The notes under the pieces were generated by a model that was not told the DNA's origin, did no database searches, and was given only the letters and a program-made list of their open reading frames with translations. A program made the position numbers and the translations under genes. Source: Paracyclopina nana (lineage: Eukaryota; Arthropoda; Copepoda; Cyclopoida; Cyclopettidae). From it: DNA of 64,000 bases. The stretch lies in the NCBI GenBank assembly GCA_019096065.1, contig JAGUCH010000006.1:5290001-5354000 (forward strand), given 5' to 3'. Within the stretch, counting starts at the first letter, position 1, and each line of letters starts with the position of its first letter. Positions 11,762 to 28,098 of this stretch are shown here, piece by piece.

Positions 11762-14510
11762 TATTTCTAGCCAATGCAATGTGGGCTAAAAGACCAATAA
11801 TTCGGTACATAAAGTGTGGAAATTTGTGACCTTTATTTATTTCCCACAGTGAGAGATGTGAGCGCCCAAATTCGATGCAAAATGCGTCGTGATCGGTCGC
11901 CAGCTTGTCCTTGTCTTATCAAAGTTGAACTGAAATTCAAAACTTTTCCACGCTTTGTTACATTCCGCTCATCATTTTGACGTTTGTGGCTCAGCTAGAA
12001 AATGCATTTTTTCAAACATTTCTTTATACTGCCACAATAGAGAAAAATTCCTACAAAAATAATGCCTTTAGTTTTGCCATGCTGTGCATGAAATGTAGAA
12101 ACAGAAAAAGTTTGAATGCAGCTGCAGGCTAAAAGTAACTAATCTAATTATGCTCACCTTTTAAGCTAGATCTACATAAATAGTAGTAGCATTTTAAAAA
12201 TATATCTTCCGGGCAGAGCTCATTTTTGGCTGCCAACAAATTCGGAGTCACGACATCAAATCGGCGTTTTCTCTTGAAAACAGCCAATTTTCGTCATTTC
12301 TCATTTAAGCAATCGATCTGTCAAGATTTTTGCAGCACCGTTCGCAGTTATTTGCAAAAATGAAGTCACGATACTTCACTAATAAGGACGGCGACCTTGC
12401 CTACTTTCTGGTTATGAAACTTTTTTTTTTTTTGACGCCTCTAGCCGACATTTTTCTGCCTCATCTTTTTTTTGCACTTGAGGAAAAACAATGCGAGTAC
12501 TTTTCCTTATTTTCTCATTTTTGGCCGCGCTGACAATCCGTCAAATTCCTATGAAATTGAAGGCAAGCACTGATCGAAATCAATCCAAAAGTAAATTCTT
12601 GAGCTGTCAAACAATTGTCTGCAAGTGAATTCGTCACATTTTGCCATCTTGTATTATAAATTGTCGGCGACCTTTCAAGCCCATAATTGAAGAGTTCAAC
12701 AATTGCCAATTCCATTTAGCCAGAAACAAATATTATTTTGGTACTTTTTTCTTACTTTTTTCACTTAAGGATGTATCCGCCTAAATTCCTAATAAGGCTT
12801 TAGAGAAACGTGACACGTGACTTTTTTCATCACATTTCTCTAGAGCTCAGTAAATGCTAAATCGGGACAAGCTAATGATGTTTTGGGCTTCTTCTTCTTA
12901 CCTTGGACCCATCTTTTCAGAGGTCAAATTTTTTGCTGCGAAAATAGTCATCAATTTGTGAAATGCATCTTTGCCATTATTATCTGCTATTACGCCAAGA
13001 TAAATTATGGGTATCAAAATGTTTTCCAACTGCTGATTACTGCAAAGTGCTATTAAATCATATAATTTTGCTTAATTTGGCCATTTTGGATGCCGCAAAA
13101 TTTATTGGCAGTAAAAGCCACTCTTCGACGTTGTTGACATTGAAGCAATTTTGAGCACAATCTAAATTAGTTGAAAGGTTGAGATTTTCATCCAAGTCTT
13201 TAAGATTTGAGTGACATTTCAGTTCAGCACCTTGCAAGATTGCTCAGTCATGCTGAAACCTTATCATTATCATCTAAGACATGGCCTAAATGAAGTTTTC
13301 ACCTGGGGAACTTTTTTGCCTCAAAATAGCACCAATCTAGATACTCCAATGGAATTACTTCAATTTGGGTTACAAAAGCTTGCTAAACAAATTTTGAATA
13401 AATGATGTGAAATTCATGTATGGATGGTGGCAATTTCTGCATAATGTGTAAAATCACCCTGTGAAATTCAGCTTGGTAAAAATACTCGTCGAGTCATCAC
13501 CAATAAACAACTTTCTTTCAATTTGCAATTGAATATAAACTAAGGTCAAATGAGATCACGAATTTCTTGATTGAAATCTTCCTCGTTGTGGCAATGACTG
13601 CCAAAATAGGCGGGCAAAAACAGGCCAAATTAAGGCCTTCTTTGGGCCAATATGCTGTGTTTCCTTATATTGCAAGCTTACAAGGTGAGATATTGGCTAA
13701 TTAAGTCCAATTTTAAATGCCAATAACACCTGGAAGCTCTCAATCTTCTTCCCCATTCAATCTCAAAGTTTTTATGCCTTTATAGTATGACCTCTCGTCA
13801 AAATTATGTGGTATCATCATTACGATGGTACAAAGACACACTGGGATCAAATGATTTTCCAGCACCAGCTTAGGATAATTTTTTTCAGTCAAATGCTCTC
13901 ATTGTGGTGCGATAAAAGGAGGCTTCCTTATGACCTCATGATGAGGTTTCAAGATTTTGGCCTTGATTTGTTTTTCATGTGTGAAGAAGATTTTAAAGCG
14001 ATCAGTATATAGATACCTTCCCACTTTTGTTCTTTTTTTATGAAGATCATGCTCACATCATCCTGCAATTTGCAGCATAGAATCCTTAACAAAGCTGAGA
14101 AAAATATTTCACGTAGAATTAGGCCATTTACACCACTTTGTTTCACATTTTGCTCGGTAGCAAACTTGGCCAAGCCAGAAAGTGACCTGACTTTTAATTG
14201 GTCCTTTGACAGCCTTGAGGGACATTCACAGCTGGAAATTTGAATAAAAGGCCGAAACATTTCGAATTCTCCTTGGTGATGCCATAATGAAAACCATGAC
14301 TAAAAGGCCAATACTGAATATTTCATGTAAATTCTGGAAAAAGGCCAAAAGTGACTTTGAGCCTTTTCTGCATGCCAAACCTCCTAGGTAAGTCATTGAT
14401 CAAACTTTATGCTGCGGAAAAAGAGGCCATGGCCTTTATGAGGCTCCTGTCGTGGCCGTTAGCGGCGGCCTTCGTGTCAGTTAAGCTCTGCTGTTTGCTA
14501 TGAGAAAATC
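11762..14510. other. Non-coding stretch upstream of the SLC22-like gene
   Basis: Mostly AT-rich. GC content rises at 14,430-14,510 just before the transporter start codon, which probably marks its promoter and 5' leader. Nothing else recognised. Confidence 0.5.
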
Positions 14511-17500
14511 ATGGATTCGAAAAAGGCCAAAGCCAGAAGGGCGCGATTAATGCGCATGAGATCAGTGCACAATTCGAAGTCCTTTCACAAATCGGGATCG
14601 AGTGTAATTTATTTTACTTTCATAGTACAAAAATTAGGCATATTTTCTTTAATAGTGAGTGAAAGATCATTTTTTGGCTGTATTTTACTATTTCTCCTTT
14701 TACAGGTGCTCAAGTCCTCACCGAGCTCATCTGAGGGCGCTTTGACCTCTCTGAGGCCGGATTTGCCACTGAAAAAACGAGTGAAGAAACAGTTCACGCA
14801 ACAGCCAGGATTGCCCACAATGGATCGCTTCCTCTCCCATCTGGGTGATCCAGGGAGGTACCAGATCATCATCATGATTCTGCTGGCTGCCAATTGTATT
14901 CCAGTTGTGGTGAACCATCTACTGATGGCCTTTTATGCTGTGAAAACTCCATTCAATTGCAAGGTAAGCAACAGTTGCACTTCATTCATTCTCACAAGTT
15001 TTAAAAACAGAAAAATTATCCTTGCTAAAATGTAGAGAATTTTTTTGTACACAATTGCAAAAGAAATAAATTGGGAGGTGAGGCATGAAAAGGGAACGCA
15101 AGGATCTGCAATTTTTTGAGTGCAAATTACACTTTTCTGAAGTGCTTCCATGCAACATGCTATACTTGCCTAAATATGGTGTGTATTTTTTGGTGAGTGC
15201 AAATTTCTCTTTGAAACACAATGTTGGGATCAACTTAGCCATACTTTCCAGTTTGAAAGTGTCATTTTGGAAAACTAGTAGAGCTACAACTCCAGGTGAA
15301 TTGAATGTTACAATCACGTACAAGTCGTTCATGATTGCATGTTTGCTGTTGTGTTCACCTATAGGACAATAATAAACAAAGAGAACAACTTCGCAGGGTG
15401 CAGCGGGCAACAATTGTTCTTCTTCCATAGCAAATATAGCTAGAAAAGTGTCCAAAACCGATGAAAAACACTGGCGTGGGCAAAAGTTGCGTGAGCTGCA
15501 TCAGCAGTCAAAGTTGCGCCAACCATTTGCCTATGTTTGTTTACATTTTGCCACAAGAAGAAAGTTCTGCAAAATGAGACTTATCTTGAGTTTAAATGCA
15601 TAGAAAGGCTAATTAGAGATTTTTTCTTTCAGATCCCAGAAGATGCCGACAAGTCGGTATGGTTACCGCCGTACCAGTCGGAATCCTGGCAGAAAAATAG
15701 CAATGGGACGCCATTCAAAAATCTGCCGCAATTTGCACAGTGTGAAATGTACAAAGACCCCGGAAATCATAGCTTGGGCACTTTGCCATGCGTGGACGGC
15801 TATGAATTTCACATGGATGCCAATGAGTGGAATGTCGTCTCTGAAGTGAGTTCCACTTTTCCCCCCACCACCGCCCAAATCTAATGATGATAAATCTGTT
15901 TTTTCTCCAGTGGGGCCTCGTCTGCGACCGCGAGTTTGTGGGTCCACTCATTACGACGACCTACTTTTGTGGCGTGATGCTTGGCGGAATCTTTTTTGGC
16001 AGCTTCAGCGACAAATTTGGCAGGAAAAATATCATGCTTATTTGCCTCTACACTCAGTGCATGATTGGCATTGGCCTCCATTTCGTGCGGAGGCTCGTGG
16101 TCTTCATTGGCCTCAGATTCATCCAAGGAATTTTCATTCAGGTACCACAGAAAAAGTCCAGTTACAAATTTCCTTTGAAGCCTTTTAACACGCCTACCTA
16201 TGTGAATATACGCATTTTTTACGCGCTGGCTGCTTTGAGAGCTATTTATGTACGCACACTTGTGGGTGTTAATTGAAATAAGGTCATTTTTTAATCCACT
16301 TCCAGGGCCTTCAGTGCGTCACCTACTCCATGGTGATGGAGCTGTTCTCAAGGCAATACAGGGCCTTGGCTGGGTGTGTGATAGAGGCCTTTTGGGCCTT
16401 GGGCCTCATTTTTCTGGCCTTGGTTGCCAAATATGTCCAGCACTGGAGATACATTCAATTAGCCATAAACATACCAACCATGGCAACCATCTTCTACATA
16501 TGGTAAGGAAACTTCATTCAAAAGTGGGTTTTTTTTTCCATCACCATGCATGATCATCATCCCACTGTGCACCAAGATCATAATCAAATAATTTATGTTT
16601 GGGGCCCATTTTATATGCATCATCAACGTCATGTTGCTGGCCAATATCAACTAAGTTTCACCTTTTTCATTATGCCTTATTTTCAGGATTGTCCCAGAGT
16701 CTGTTCGATGGCTCCTCTCTCGTGGCAAATTCAGTCGAGCCGAGCGAATCGTTCGAATTATTGCATCCAATAATTCCTTGAAACTGGATCCACTTTGGTT
16801 GCGAGAAGAAATGGAAGAAGTTGGACGAATCGTGGTGCTCCAAGTCCCTGATAAATACCCAGACATTCGGGACATGATCACGCATAAAGGAATAAGAAAA
16901 CATACCCTAGTCTTATTTTTCATATGGTAATTGCACCCGTGACAAATTGAATTATTCAAGGCCCTGTACAAGGCGAGATGACTTGGCTTAACATACCTTC
17001 TCTTTTGGGATAACGCGTTAGGAAGTTCAGAGCTACCAGACTGGCATTCCTCCAGTTAATTTTATTGGTGACATCTTGCAAACATCAAATCTCAGCTCAC
17101 TTTTTTGCTGTCATTTGCATAATGAGGGAAAGTTTGGACAATTCCATAGAGAGTCAACATGCAATAATATTCATGAGACGACGGCGATTTCCGTCGCGTC
17201 ATGATAGGTCATTTATAAGGAGAAAATGATTATTTTTCTTTTTTTCCCCCAGGTTTGCAGTCTCCCTGTCGTACTATGGAATCTCCTTCTCAATTCCGGA
17301 TTTGAGCGGGGACAGATATTTAAATTTCATGATTGGTGGTGGCATCGAGCTGGCAGCTTATATTTTGGCCTTTGTTGTCTTGAATGGATTTGGCCGAAAA
17401 TTCCCCCTTCTGGCTTATTTGATTCTCAGTGGAGCACTTTGTGTGGCTGTTGTCTGCGTCAAGCATTACGTGCCAAGTAAGCATAAATCAAAGCATGAAA

Positions 17501-18977
17501 GTAGTAAAGCTAAGCATTTTCTCTTTAAAAAAGCGCCAAAATTGTGAAATGTGGTCTTAGCACAAAAGATGTGTGCTGCTTTTATGTGGCTTCTCTTTTG
17601 CGTAACGCTTTAATGAATTCCGAGTTACCTAATTGGATTTCTCATATTTTTTTAAATCTTTTATGAAATAGCATCCAAGGTCACTCAGAGTTGCACAAAA
17701 GCTTCAGCTCTTGACTCAGCATATACCATTTGTTTACTTATTGCAATATTTCATATAGTGTATTTGCCTAGAAGTTGCACAATGGGGCCCTTTTATAATA
17801 AAAGTGTTTGCTGACTCTTATTTATGATAATGCTTTTTTCAGGGGAGGCTGTGAATGTTGATGCCTTGGCAACCGGTTTGGCCTTGGTGGGAAAGGCCAC
17901 CATTGTCAGCTGTTTTTGTATCATCTTTATCTACTCATCTGAGCTGTTTCCCACTGTGATTCGCACTGTGGGTGTGGGAACTTGTGCCTTTTGGGGGAGG
18001 GTGGGCTCTCTATTGGCTCCTCAAATTCTTTTATTGGTATGAAATCCATCCATTTTGAATTTCCTAACTGAATCTAAAATATTTTTGTAACTATAGGGAA
18101 AGTATATTTATCCAGAGGCTCCAGATTTGGTCACTTTCATCACTTTTGGAGGTCTGTCTCTGGTGGCTGGAATCATGGCATTGGCCTTGCCTGAAACTGG
18201 AGATGAAGACTTACCTGACACAGTGTTTGAGGCTGAACACCTTGGTGAAGCTGGAAAGGCCTCGCAAAACAAAGACTTTGATGACAATACTCTAGTCAGA
18301 TCTGAGGATTGTGCTCCAACTCAATTTTCAGAAGTACTAAAAAATGTTATTTGCTTGAAAAGGGATTTTTAATAGTCTTTTTAATTTAGGGTGATGAGGC
18401 TGGTTATGGCAAATCCCCAGAGTGGGTTGAGGTCAATGGACTGATAGTGAGCAGAGGCCCACACTTGACCTCCACTTTGACCTCGTCAGGCTCAGTGTTA
18501 CCAGGCCCCCAAGTGCAACTTCATGCAACTCTGGCCTCCACTACCAATTCTCAAGGCTCTGTACTTAGCTTGCCTTACAGCAGCAGAACTCAGCTCACCT
18601 ATAACAGTGCAAGCTCAACCCAAAGAAGCTCTGGAAGGTCAACCACAGACATAGAGACATTAGAGAGGCGGAGGTTTGACCTCGGAGGCCACCAGCAGCC
18701 TCAGTCTGACCTGGAGGAGCCTCCCTATGAAACCATTCCTTCTGTGCCTCCAACTGTGAATATAACAGACAATTTGACCTCATTGCTGACCTCATCATCA
18801 GAGGCTGGTGCTGGCAATGAGGAATTGCATCAGGATGAGTCAGTGGTCAGTGCTCATGATTTGCATTTGGGCATTTATGACTACACCCCAAAAAGTGATG
18901 AGGTCAACACTCAGGTCAAAGGCTACTTGATCAGAAAAAAGCTGCTCATGAAAGATGCCAATGAAACCAGGCTCTAA
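14511..18977 (+). CDS. SLC22-family organic ion/carnitine-type transporter with long C-terminal tail
   Basis: Predicted membrane transporter of the major facilitator superfamily, SLC22 branch, which moves organic cations, anions or zwitterions across the plasma membrane. Exons: 14511-14603, 14706-14963, 15633-15845, 15911-16141, 16306-16502, 16687-16926, 17253-17476, 17843-18036, 18097-18333, 18390-18977. All junctions are GT-AG and close in frame, giving about 824 residues. Visible are a first membrane helix near residues 70-90, a large Cys-containing extracellular loop (about 115-193), the loop motif GSFSDKFGRKN (218-228), PESVRWLL after helix six, and ELFPTVIRTVG near the end. SLC22 proteins are usually about 550 residues. 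Here the excess is a polar Ser/Thr/Glu-rich cytosolic tail of some 250 residues. The first intron (102 bp) is in frame and stop free. The substrate cannot be told from sequence; carcinine or beta-alanine transporters are close insect relatives. Confidence 0.88.
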
Positions 18978-19033
18978 CCATGTAACAACCAAAGATATCT
19001 ATTTACGTTTTGTTGGCCTTTTTGCTGAGAAGC

Positions 19034-19039
19034 AATAAA
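19034..19039 (+). promoter_or_regulatory. Poly(A) signal of the SLC22-like gene
   Basis: AATAAA lies 57 bases after the stop codon. The facing ERI1 gene stops at 19138, so the two 3' ends probably touch or overlap. Confidence 0.6.
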
Positions 19040-19137
19040 CTGGATTATTATAAAATGTATAATATAGTATGATGTATTTCAACCTTGAATTTTGGTCCAG
19101 ATGCAACAATATTTGATTAACGTATTCAACTGGAGCT

Positions 19138-20286
19138 TTAGCAAAGCAGGTACTGTTTCTGATTTTTGAACCAAACCTCTGATTCTCGTTTGGGAACTGG
19201 CACGACACTGAACAGCTTGCCATTGCATCGATTCGAGTCATCCACGCCTTGGCCAACCTTTTGGACTTTTTCATTCACTCTAATCACAGCCTGGTCCTTG
19301 AGGAGTCGCACCACAATTCGAGCAATGTTCTTGGCATCATCAAGGCCACAATGAGGATGGCCTTCAAAGTCCATGCCCAGTTTGTCAAGCATGGTTTGAA
19401 GACCTGGCATTCGAGATTGAGCATTATTGTTTCCGGAAGGAGCCTAAAATGGAATAAAAACCCCAATAACCCTTGAGCGTTCTAAAAGAACTGATGCATT
19501 TCTTACTGTGTAGTAGCTTTCTTTATAGAAGTTGACGAAAACCTTCCTCAGGTTGGCCCAGTAGGCTCCATATGCTGGAAACTCCAGGGCTGAATGCTGG
19601 CATTGCAAGTACAAAAATCTCCCCATGTCAAAGGGCCCATCAGTGACCATCATGTATGTCTTGGTCAAGCCCAGGTTGTGGCTTTTCATCCACTCCTCAA
19701 ATTGGGCAAGCACTTCTGGAAAAAGGTCAGCCTTGTCCACGACCTCTTGGTCAATGCCAGTGAGGCTTTTGCAGAACTCCGACAACACAGGGTTGATTTT
19801 GGGCCTCACAAAAGCATGGAAGACATCGACGATTTCGGCCTCTTTCGAGGCCACGAGGACTGCCGGAAATTCGATGATTTCATGTGGGTATCCAGATGGA
19901 TTTCTCTCCTCACAGGTGGCCTCGAAATCGATGACGATTAGGAAGTCTGCATTGCGATTGGCCTTGGCCTCCAAAAGGCCAGCCTCCACCAGCTTTTGTA
20001 CTTTGTAATGCTCCTTCAGCCTCCGTTTCAATGGATCCTTCTTGCCGTAGCAGTCAAGGTTGAGATCCTTGCACGCGTTCTTCAATTGGCTGATATTCAT
20101 CCGATTTATTTGCCCATTGAGAATACTGATTTCTCGATAGATTTTGTCCTCAAAAGTCTCCTCTTCTTGCTGTTCAACTTCGACTGGAATCAATGGAGGC
20201 TGACCTTCGGATTTGGGTGGGTGAGCCTTGATGAAGGCCTGCTTTTGGAGGAACTTCTCCAGATCCCGACTCTCTCGGTCCGTCAT
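19138..20286 (-). CDS. Eri1: 3'-5' exoribonuclease ERI1 (SAP + DEDDh exonuclease)
   Basis: ERI1 trims 3' ends of histone mRNA stem-loops, 5.8S rRNA and small RNAs. Two exons: 20286-19507 and 19443-19138, with a 63-bp intron, giving 361 residues (human ERI1 has 349). A SAP-type nucleic-acid-binding helix pair lies at about 65-95 (ISQLKNACKDLNLDCYG). The exonuclease domain starts at about 113 and shows all catalytic residues of the DEDDh class: VIDFE (D120, E122), DGPFD (D220), and HCGLDD (H291, D296). The start ATG follows a probable 5'-UTR splice acceptor near 20300 (TTTCTTAAAG), so a non-coding first exon is likely upstream. It is convergent with the SLC22-like gene, with 160 bases between the stop codons. 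Confidence 0.95.
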
Positions 20287-21389
20287 GCTGATGTTGGCCT
20301 TTAAGAAAAAAAGGGATCATTATTCAATTTATGATCTCATGTTTGAAAAAAGAAGTTTGCATGTATACTCTTTATTAGTATAATAAACATCAATTATAAC
20401 TAGGACTAGCTGAATTTTCCTGCAGTAGGAATTATCATGAAATAAAAGGGCGGACACAATATGACGCAAAGGATATCACATGAAAAAAGTCGGATTTGGC
20501 GTAAGTGAGAAGGATCGCGTGCAGTATCGCCTTATTACTCCATGGCTTTGTGAACAATCCAGATCCAGAATGCAGTACAACATTTGATTTCCATCATGAG
20601 ATATCGAGACGGCAAAGCAAAGCTCTGCGATCGTCTTGAGAGAACAGCCATGGCTACAGTCATAAATTGACAAATTATCCTCCATCAAAGTGGTCTATAA
20701 TAATGCAATATGCCAGTTAAGTGAGCAAGAAAAAGACTTAAGATGAAGCTTCCAATAATTCTTTCGAAGAACTGAAGAACTGATTTTGTAGGCAAAAGCA
20801 ATCGTTATCATCAAATGATTTACTGACTCGTCGAATCAGATTTGTTACAAAACTCAGTAGCAATAAGGCCACACTTCAATCGCTCCTCCTCACTTATTCA
20901 AAGCCTGATTGCAAGAAATTGCACTAAAATAGCAAAAATGCATTTGTTAACAATTTGTGCTTGCGTTAAAGCAAAAGTTGATTGTTTCACTGTTGTTTCA
21001 CATTTGTAGAAGCCTGTTAAAGCCCTCATTTTTCTGAGGAGAGTGGGCAACGAAATGCGCAATTTCATACTTATAACAGTCAGCTTAATAGCAGATACAT
21101 AGTTAAAGGATGGAAGAAAGAGTTCTCAGAAATTGGGATATTTGAGTGGAGCACACTATCGATGATCACCAAGTTCCCCACACTCAGGAGGGCAAAGACA
21201 ACCTCAATAAAGATGTAGTAGGTAAGGGAAAGACGAAAATAACTTCACCAAAATGGAGGCCATGGAGGCTGCTCCACGCACATCAAACTCATCTCGTCCC
21301 CACCACAGACACACAAATGAGTTCTTCACCTCAGTCCACAAAAGTAATGAGAGCAATGTTCAGCCTCACTTGTGAAATTGAGGGAATCT
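20287..21389. other. Region between ERI1 and SIK
   Basis: Holds the ERI1 promoter/5' leader and the SIK 3'-UTR. One exon-like open stretch (20476-20694, minus) is listed separately. No other coding signal. Confidence 0.5.
20476..20694 (-). other. Orphan exon-like open reading stretch
   Basis: On the minus strand an acceptor-like TTATTATAG precedes an open frame of 73 codons ending in TGA at 20476. It encodes about 70 residues with balanced composition, several Cys and a stretch SISHDGNQMLY that faintly resembles a WD-repeat blade. No partner exon was found: ERI1 lies downstream and the SIK stop upstream. It may be an alternative 3' exon, an unrelated small gene or a chance frame within the SIK 3'-UTR. 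Function unknown. Confidence 0.25.
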
Positions 21390-25495
<4,106 letters not shown>

Positions 25496-27895
25496 TTTGG
25501 TCACTCAGAGGTCGGCGTTGGAGTGATCATTTGCTTTTCATCAAAGCTGTCGAGGTTTTCTTTTCATTTTGGTGGTTGAGGGCGACGGCATGGCCTCCAT
25601 GGCCTCTGAGAAAGCTACAGCTCTCCAAGTTTCTTCTTCTTATCAGAGAGTAGTCAGTTGTAGTTGTAGTTGCTCATGAAATAAGGCTTTTTTGGAGTAA
25701 AATGCCAACGCCATGATTTTTTTATCAGATGTCCTACCAAGATTGAATTTCAATTAGAAGGAGGCACAAAATGTAGAATATATGTGACAAGCACGCTGCA
25801 CCGCGGGAAAAGCATGTTAAAAAACTCACACATGTCACACATGTAGAATGTTGAGAAAAAGGCACTCATTACCAGTTGAAGCAAGTCAAATATGGTAATA
25901 TAATGAAATAATTCTAAAATGACACATCTGTTTTAAAACAATGAACCATGTTCCCAGTAATTTTAGTATTTTAACAATGTGCTATAGCTTTTCTAACACA
26001 TAATATTGCAATTTTACCAATAGGGCATTATTAGAAATTAACAATTTTAAATATCCTTAAATAGGTGTGCATAAGCATAATAAATTAATAGCGACTTGTC
26101 AATTATTGATGAATAGTACTTTAAAAACTATTAAGGTGATGAATAAATAATTTTCATACTTTTTCAATTTCACTGCATGAATAAAAAATTGGATGAAACG
26201 CTTTTTAAGGATATTTAATCCACTGTGCAAATGTTGTTTTTCTGATATTCTGTAAGATTTCGGCTCAAGTTTACGTAATTTTTTCATCTTTTTCAAGCTT
26301 GTTGAGCTTCAAACTCTAGTCAATAATGTGAAAAATTCAGTTTCAAACTTAAGTCGCCATCACAAGACGCCGTAAAAAGTTAAGCAAGGCGGCTTTTCTT
26401 AGGTATGGGAGTAAAAAAGAAGAGTTACCATTTATCAAATGCCTCGAAAAAAGTGAAACAGGTTTTATCCTCGCGAGCACAGAGAAGTTTTTGAAGTTTT
26501 TTCGGAGTGACATGTCTATTTGTACCAAGCCCAAAATTGTTAACATTCTTTCCAATTTGTTGCTTTAATTCTAAACATTCGATCAAAATATTTAAAACCA
26601 TTAAAAATTTTAAAAAAAGAATTGTGAATGAATGCTACGAACCTTTTTGATATTATTCCAAAAAATGTCGTATAAACAGTAAGAGGTGCCTTAAAAAAAG
26701 CTGCGCAAACCATCAATAACAACAAATTTCACAGTAGACCGAAACAATTTATGAGGGGCAAGTTAATGCTTATTCTAGACAGATTTTTCAAGAACCATAA
26801 CTTTTAGTTACAATATTTATGCTAAAAAATAAAGTGTTCTTCAATTAATTTTTTTGACAACGAAAATTCAGTCTAAAATGAGCGCGAAAATACTGCTAAA
26901 AATCTTTATTTTGTTTTTAGACAAAATTTCGATTCGATTTTTTCTTTAAACGTTTTAATGCCTAAAATTTCATGGGCCCCGAAAATAAAGCTCGATTTGT
27001 CCACTTTTTAGCAATTTGAGAGGATAAAATTTTGTTACATCTTTACATGGATTCATATTTCGTTAGTTTTTGTTTATCAATTTAAGTTTTGGACTTCGAA
27101 TATTTCGGGTTTGGTCCAAAGTGACGAGAAAAATAATAAAATAACATAAATGAAGTATGTAAAAGGAAAAATTCAGCCAAATTAAACAAGCAATTCTCTA
27201 AAATATGTTTGTATCCCTAACGGATGGAAATCTAAGAATTTCATGGATTTAAAAAAGTCAAGGGGCTCTTTCAGAAGTGTAGCAGTGTAACCAGATTGAT
27301 CGTTTTGGGCTTTTTCCAAAAACAGTCAGTTTATTTTGAAATCCTTTTGCTAGGAAATGTTCAAACGAGAAAGCAATATTTTACGATGTTTGAAGACTAC
27401 ATTTGTCAAAAATGGTAATGAAAAGAAGCAATGAAATGTAGTCTTGTCGCTTGATGACAATAATATCTGTCTTAATATTTTAATGCTTTAAAAAATTACT
27501 ACTTATCATGATGTGAAATGATTATTTCATCCTTTTGACGCTGTGCCACGCATATTGCTTTAAAAAATTAGAAATATAAGAGAATAAATTATTTCCTCAC
27601 GTGCCTCTAAACTACAACTTTTATCCAAGAGTTCAAAACACTTTTTAAAATATGCATAAAGCATAAAATTGAATTTATATAGATAAAACAGCATCTAATT
27701 TTAGCTGAGACATTTCAATTGGATTAAACTGGTAAAAACAAAATTATGATGTAGCGTTTCTTCTTACATTAGAGCCAATTTGACAACTGTGAAATTGTGA
27801 AGTGAAGAATCCACATCTGGTACCACTGCGAATACCGGCACATAAAAGCGGGAGAGCTTTTGGAGTGCACGCAAGCGTACGGCTGAGCCAGACCG
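25496..27895. other. Divergent intergenic region between SIK and INTS2
   Basis: About 2.4 kb between two divergent start regions. The first 200 bases next to the SIK start are GC-richer (probable promoter). Positions 25,700-27,750 are very AT rich with no supported gene. Confidence 0.6.
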
Positions 27896-27900
27896 ATATA

Positions 27901-27944
27901 TATAAAGCGCGCGCGCGCCCTTCTCCTCTAGATTGCGCGCGCGC
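27901..27944 (+). promoter_or_regulatory. TATA box and alternating GC tracts before INTS2
   Basis: TATAAA at 27901-27906 is directly followed by six GC dinucleotides (27907-27918). A second run of five GC dinucleotides lies at 27935-27944, separated by 16 bases. The two runs can pair as a hairpin or adopt Z-DNA. They lie about 155-190 bases upstream of the INTS2 start codon, so this is the likely core promoter. Confidence 0.5.
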
Positions 27945-28042
27945 ACCCGTATTGTATATTCGGAGCTGTTTGCTCGACAACAGCCCAGTGTGCATTTCGA
28001 CGCGGCTCGCAGAGGAAAATCGCGCTGCACTTGCCCTTTTGG

Positions 28043-28056
28043 CCGCCAGGTGGCGT
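28043..28056 (+). promoter_or_regulatory. CTCF-like motif in INTS2 5' leader
   Basis: CCGCCAGGTGGCGT fits the CTCF core CCASYAGRKGGCRS with mismatches at two positions. It lies 43 bases before the INTS2 ATG. Confidence 0.4.
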
Positions 28057-28098
28057 GCGTGTTTTCTTTTTCAAAACAAAGTTGCGAAAAGTCGCGAA

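Noticed and set aside
745-14300. Numerous open frames of 60-130 codons in the first 14 kb
   Set aside because: None shows a protein family motif, coding-like codon use or splice sites joining it to another frame. Many overlap on both strands, as expected by chance in AT-rich DNA.
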